Source: Planctomycetota bacterium (GTDB taxonomy: Bacteria > Planctomycetota > Phycisphaerae > FEN-1346). Taken from it: a DNA stretch of 7,355 bases. Below, one piece after another: positions 4,753 to 7,355 of this stretch. The stretch is from contig JAPLMO010000242.1 in NCBI GenBank assembly GCA_026386995.1, positions 1-7,355 on the forward strand, in the 5' to 3' direction. The translations under genes and the position numbers were made by a program. The notes below the pieces were generated by a model. That model was not told the origin of the DNA and made no database searches. It saw nothing but the letters and a program-made list of their open reading frames with translations. Each line of letters opens with the position of its first letter. Positions within the stretch are counted from its first letter, which is position 1.

Positions 4753-7355
4753 ATGCATAAACAAAGAATGAGCATGGTGGTGCTGTGTACGATACTGGTT
4801 GCGGTGGTGATGACCGGGCGGCAGGGGCCGGCAAAGGAAAACGAGGGCAAGGTTGACGATCCCGCCGGGATACTTCGGAAGCCAATCCCGGATAAACTTG
4901 TGGTGCTCACGTTCGACGATGGCCCTGCCAGCGGCTACACGGTCGTGGCCCCCATTCTGAAGTCATTGGGATTCAACGGCTCGTTCTATGTCTGCGACTT
5001 TGATTCTTTCCGCACGCGGAAGGACTGGTACATGACCTGGCGGCAGATGAAAGCCATGGCCGATGCCGGTTTTGAAATCGGCAACCACTCGGTGGGGCAT
5101 TCTTCAGGTTTGGATTCTATGCTGGCGATGGAGGACGAGTTGCTGGCGAATAATGTTCCCAAACCTACGACCATTGCCTGGCCCCTGCACAATGCGAATG
5201 TGACACCTGGCCTGGCAGCGAACGGATACATCTTTGCGCGGGGCGGCCATAACCGACCATACAGGCCGACTGTCGATAATCCATACGAGATTCCGTCCAT
5301 GTGGTGCTACGATCTTGAGGGCTTCGTCAAAATGGTGCGACAGGCCGCCGGTGGGAGAATTGTGGCTATTTGTTATCATGGTGTGCCGGACATGGAGCAT
5401 CCGGGTGTTTCCCTGGACCCCGAGGTCTTCAAGGTGCAGATGCAGTACTTGAAGGACAATCATTACAAGGTTATCGCCCTGCGCGATCTGGCCGAGTATA
5501 TCGATCCGGCAAAAGCGGCGAAGTTGCCTCCGACGGCAAGGGAGTTCAAAGATACAGGCCCCGTTGTCCTGGCGACGGAGGAGAAACCATGTGGGGCCGT
5601 TAACATTGTGAAACCCGGCAATAACAAGAGCAAACCTTCCGCGCGCAAGGCCGTCGAGAAGCCGCCCGTGCCGATCGGCGTTGTGACGCCGCTCGACAGC
5701 AGTAAGCCAAACGTCTTCACGTGGTGTAATCCGGAGAGTGGAAACTGGAGTGATGTCTCAAAGTGGTCGAATAATCTGACCAGCGGATCTGCTCCGGTTG
5801 CAGACGGACAGGCGGATTATGTTCTCAATTTCAACCAACCAGGCAGATATGACGTTACGCAGGATCAGAACCCGGGATTTATGCTTAACCGGCTTATCCT
5901 GGGAGATGGGGGCGGGGGCATGGTCCTGAAAGGCAACAGCATGACGTTCGCCGGGAAGAGCGCCAACGGTCTTCCGCCGGTGATCAATGCGGGTAAGTGC
6001 CAAAGGGTCGACATTAACGTGCCCATCGATCTTCAGGGCGATCTTAATGTTAATACGTTGTCTGACAGGGACCCCAATTGCTTCATCAGTTTCAATGGTG
6101 TGATCGCCGGTCCCCATGCCCTGATTCTTAACAGTGACGGCGATCCCAACGTCGCCGGTATCAACTTCCATGATGTGCACTTCGGCATCCTGCAAATCAA
6201 CAATGCCAACACCTACAGCGGCGGGACCCTCATCAACGGCGGCAAGATCAACGTGAGAAAGATTGATGGGCTGGGAACGGGGCCGGTGACACTGGACAAT
6301 TTCGGCACATTATCCTGCGACGGCGCCCTTGCCAACCCGCTGATTATCAACAGCGGGACGCTCTTTCATTGCGCCTGGAGCGGTCCCATTACATTGAACG
6401 GAGTCGCCAGTTTCATCGGCAATTGCACTATTTCCGGCGGAATGAGCGGCGCCGGCGGCTTTGCCATGCTTGGCACCAATGGGACATATCTCAGTATGGT
6501 GCCAGGTGGTACCGTGACCCTGCATGGCGCCAACACCTATACCGGTCCGACCACCGTCTTTCCGGGCACCCTGGTTGTGAAAAAGGCCGCGGGGCTTTAC
6601 AATGGCGATCCGGCGAAATGGACGCCAACGAACATTACTGTGCACAAGGCGGCCACGCTGCGTCTCAATGTCGGCGGCCCGGGTGAATTCACAGGCGCGC
6701 ACGTGGGCGCGCTGCTCAAGAACCTCACCACGTCTGTCAATAACAACGGCTTGATGGCCGGAGCGGTATTATGTCTGGACACCGCCAATGCCAAGGAACC
6801 GGTCACGGTTTCGGCTGACATTGCGGACTCAAAGGGCCCCGGCGGAGGCGCGTTCGTCCTCAAAAAATGCGGGGTAGGCACATTGCAACTCTTCGGCAAC
6901 AACACCTACACCGGCCAGACGGTCCTGGAGGGCGGCACGCTGAGCGTATCCTCGCTCAACAGCGTCGTCAAAGGCAAGGCTGGCAGCAGCCTGGGCGCGC
7001 CGACCGACGTGGAGCATGGCGAAATCGTCATCGGCAGCGGTGACGGGGAGTTCACCCTGATTTATACCGGCACGGGGGAAACCTCCGACCGTGTGATAAA
7101 TCTTGCCGGGAAGAAGTCAACCGTGACCTTCGATCAATCCGGCGCCGGCCTGCTGAAGCTGACCAGCACATTCGTGATCTCCGGCTACGGCGCCGGCAAG
7201 ACCATCGTCCTCAAGGGTGATACCGCCGGGACGGGTGAGATCGCTGGCACTATCGTCAATCCCTACGACCGCGCAGGCAAAGCGACGACCGCAATCACCA
7301 AATCGGGCGCCGGTACATGGACGCTCTCCGGAACCAACAGCTACACAGGGCCGAC
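4753..7355 (+). CDS. Secreted NodB-type polysaccharide deacetylase fused to autotransporter-associated beta-strand repeats (3' end beyond window)
   Basis: An uninterrupted frame of 867 codons runs from the ATG at 4753 to the window edge with no stop. AGGGG (4741-4745) lies 7 bases before the ATG. Residues 1-27 form a signal peptide (basic MHKQR, then a hydrophobic VVLCTILVAVV stretch). Residues ~48-252 are a polysaccharide deacetylase domain (NodB homology, carbohydrate esterase 4). It has TFDDGP (D55 as expected base, D56 as metal ligand), NHSVGH (H112, H116 as metal ligands) and CYHGV (H209). The usual RPPY motif is replaced by IAWPLHN (141-147). Residues ~253-320 are a Lys/Pro-rich linker. 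From F322 a new module starts (TW324, NWSDVSKW) and leads into autotransporter-associated beta-strand repeats around NTY at 486, 594, 717 and NSY at 862. Expected role: removal of acetyl groups from an amino-sugar polymer outside the cytoplasm, with the repeats as a surface or matrix scaffold. The substrate is unknown. Confidence 0.9.
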   Translation, partial: MHKQRMSMVVLCTILVAVVMTGRQGPAKENEGKVDDPAGILRKPIPDKLVVLTFDDGPASGYTVVAPILKSLGFNGSFYVCDFDSFRTRKDWYMTWRQMKAMADAGFEIGNHSVGHSSGLDSMLAMEDELLANNVPKPTTIAWPLHNANVTPGLAANGYIFARGGHNRPYRPTVDNPYEIPSMWCYDLEGFVKMVRQAAGGRIVAICYHGVPDMEHPGVSLDPEVFKVQMQYLKDNHYKVIALRDLAEYIDPAKAAKLPPTAREFKDTGPVVLATEEKPCGAVNIVKPGNNKSKPSARKAVEKPPVPIGVVTPLDSSKPNVFTWCNPESGNWSDVSKWSNNLTSGSAPVADGQADYVLNFNQPGRYDVTQDQNPGFMLNRLILGDGGGGMVLKGNSMTFAGKSANGLPPVINAGKCQRVDINVPIDLQGDLNVNTLSDRDPNCFISFNGVIAGPHALILNSDGDPNVAGINFHDVHFGILQINNANTYSGGTLINGGKINVRKIDGLGTGPVTLDNFGTLSCDGALANPLIINSGTLFHCAWSGPITLNGVASFIGNCTISGGMSGAGGFAMLGTNGTYLSMVPGGTVTLHGANTYTGPTTVFPGTLVVKKAAGLYNGDPAKWTPTNITVHKAATLRLNVGGPGEFTGAHVGALLKNLTTSVNNNGLMAGAVLCLDTANAKEPVTVSADIADSKGPGGGAFVLKKCGVGTLQLFGNNTYTGQTVLEGGTLSVSSLNSVVKGKAGSSLGAPTDVEHGEIVIGSGDGEFTLIYTGTGETSDRVINLAGKKSTVTFDQSGAGLLKLTSTFVISGYGAGKTIVLKGDTAGTGEIAGTIVNPYDRAGKATTAITKSGAGTWTLSGTNSYTGP
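4894..5508 (+). other. NodB/CE4 deacetylase domain within the fusion gene
   Basis: Residues ~48-252. The order of motifs fits the family: VVLTFDDGPASG near the start, EIGNHSVGHSS about 55 residues later, a Pro-containing strand (TIAWPLHNAN), GYIFARGG, then VAICYHGV near the end, followed by a helix-rich tail (FKVQMQYLKDNHYKVIALRDL). The Asp-His-His metal triad and the late His are present, so catalysis is plausible. It resembles the shorter members that have a Tyr/Trp-Pro strand in place of the classic RPPY. Confidence 0.85.
5716..7355 (+). repeat. Autotransporter-associated beta-strand repeat region of the fusion protein
   Basis: Four repeats carry the xxNTYTGxTxxxxGTLxV signature: LQINNANTYSGGTLINGG (N486), VTLHGANTYTGPTTV (N594), LQLFGNNTYTGQTVLEGG (N717) and WTLSGTNSYTGP (N862, cut by the edge). 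Two are preceded by the K-x-G-x-GTxxL lead-in (KKCGVGTLQL, TKSGAGTWTL). Between the third and fourth lies a long module (residues ~737-856: SSLGAP, IVIGSGDGEFTLIYTGTGE, DRVINLAG, GAGLLKLTS, GTGEIAGTIV) that I recognise as a frequent spacer in such proteins. No outer-membrane barrel or sorting tail is visible because the gene is cut. Confidence 0.85.

Noticed and set aside
4753..4800. Lipoprotein signal around C12 of the deacetylase fusion
   Set aside because: The residues before the Cys (VVL) do not fit a lipobox and the Cys falls inside the hydrophobic stretch, so an ordinary signal peptide is more likely.
4674..4910. Minus-strand frames 4670-4885 and 4698-4910
   Set aside because: They overlap the start and signal peptide of the deacetylase gene on the other strand and show no motif of their own.
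4986..6195. Minus-strand frames opposite the deacetylase fusion (4986-5300, 5104-5463, 5463-5720, 5758-6195)
   Set aside because: They lie opposite a continuous plus-strand frame with conserved catalytic motifs and have no recognisable features.

Overview
The window looks like a chromosomal piece of a Planctomycetota bacterium, or a relative in Lentisphaerota/Verrucomicrobiota. The grounds are a very large secreted beta-repeat protein ending in a PEP-CTERM sorting tail with a GG-containing membrane helix, a second large protein with autotransporter-associated beta-strand repeats, and a transposase remnant of a type I associate with planctomycete genomes. The phylum is inferred from protein style only; there is no rRNA or housekeeping gene to confirm it.

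Layout. On the minus strand, positions 52-3808 encode what was one secreted PEP-CTERM repeat protein of about 1249 residues: signal peptide, about 12 alternating GTYxLGG / GTFNQTGGT units, a region of NSGTI/NxGTL units, a YSPG-type C-terminal domain, then VPEPA-helix-RRSRRK. It is now split by a frameshift at 1956-1969, where the 7-base word CTCGGTG precedes the similar CTCGGCA. Removing the 7 bases restores a perfect join. A strong hairpin (4-35) follows the stop codon. The leader (3809-3965) holds a strong ribosome binding site, a terminator-like hairpin with a T-rich tail, a second small hairpin and a candidate promoter.

Positions 4200-4629 (minus) hold the N-terminal part of an integrase-type transposase. 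It is frameshifted near its start and cut off after its helix-turn-helix domain. Its ribosome binding site lies in one arm of an inverted repeat. The stretch 3995-4199 has no recognisable gene.

On the plus strand, a gene starts at 4753 and runs off the right edge (867 codons seen, no stop). It encodes a signal peptide, a NodB-type polysaccharide deacetylase domain with TFDDGP, NHSVGH and CYHGV motifs, a Lys/Pro-rich linker, and then a long autotransporter-associated beta-strand repeat region. A carbohydrate esterase fused to such a repeat solenoid is the most unusual item in the window.

How they may work together: both large genes are divergently arranged, exported, and probably displayed on or released from the cell surface. 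The deacetylase domain suggests action on an amino-sugar polymer of the envelope or extracellular matrix. PEP-CTERM proteins are generally sorted by exosortase and tied to extracellular polysaccharide. A shared matrix or surface role is inference; nothing in the sequence links their regulation.
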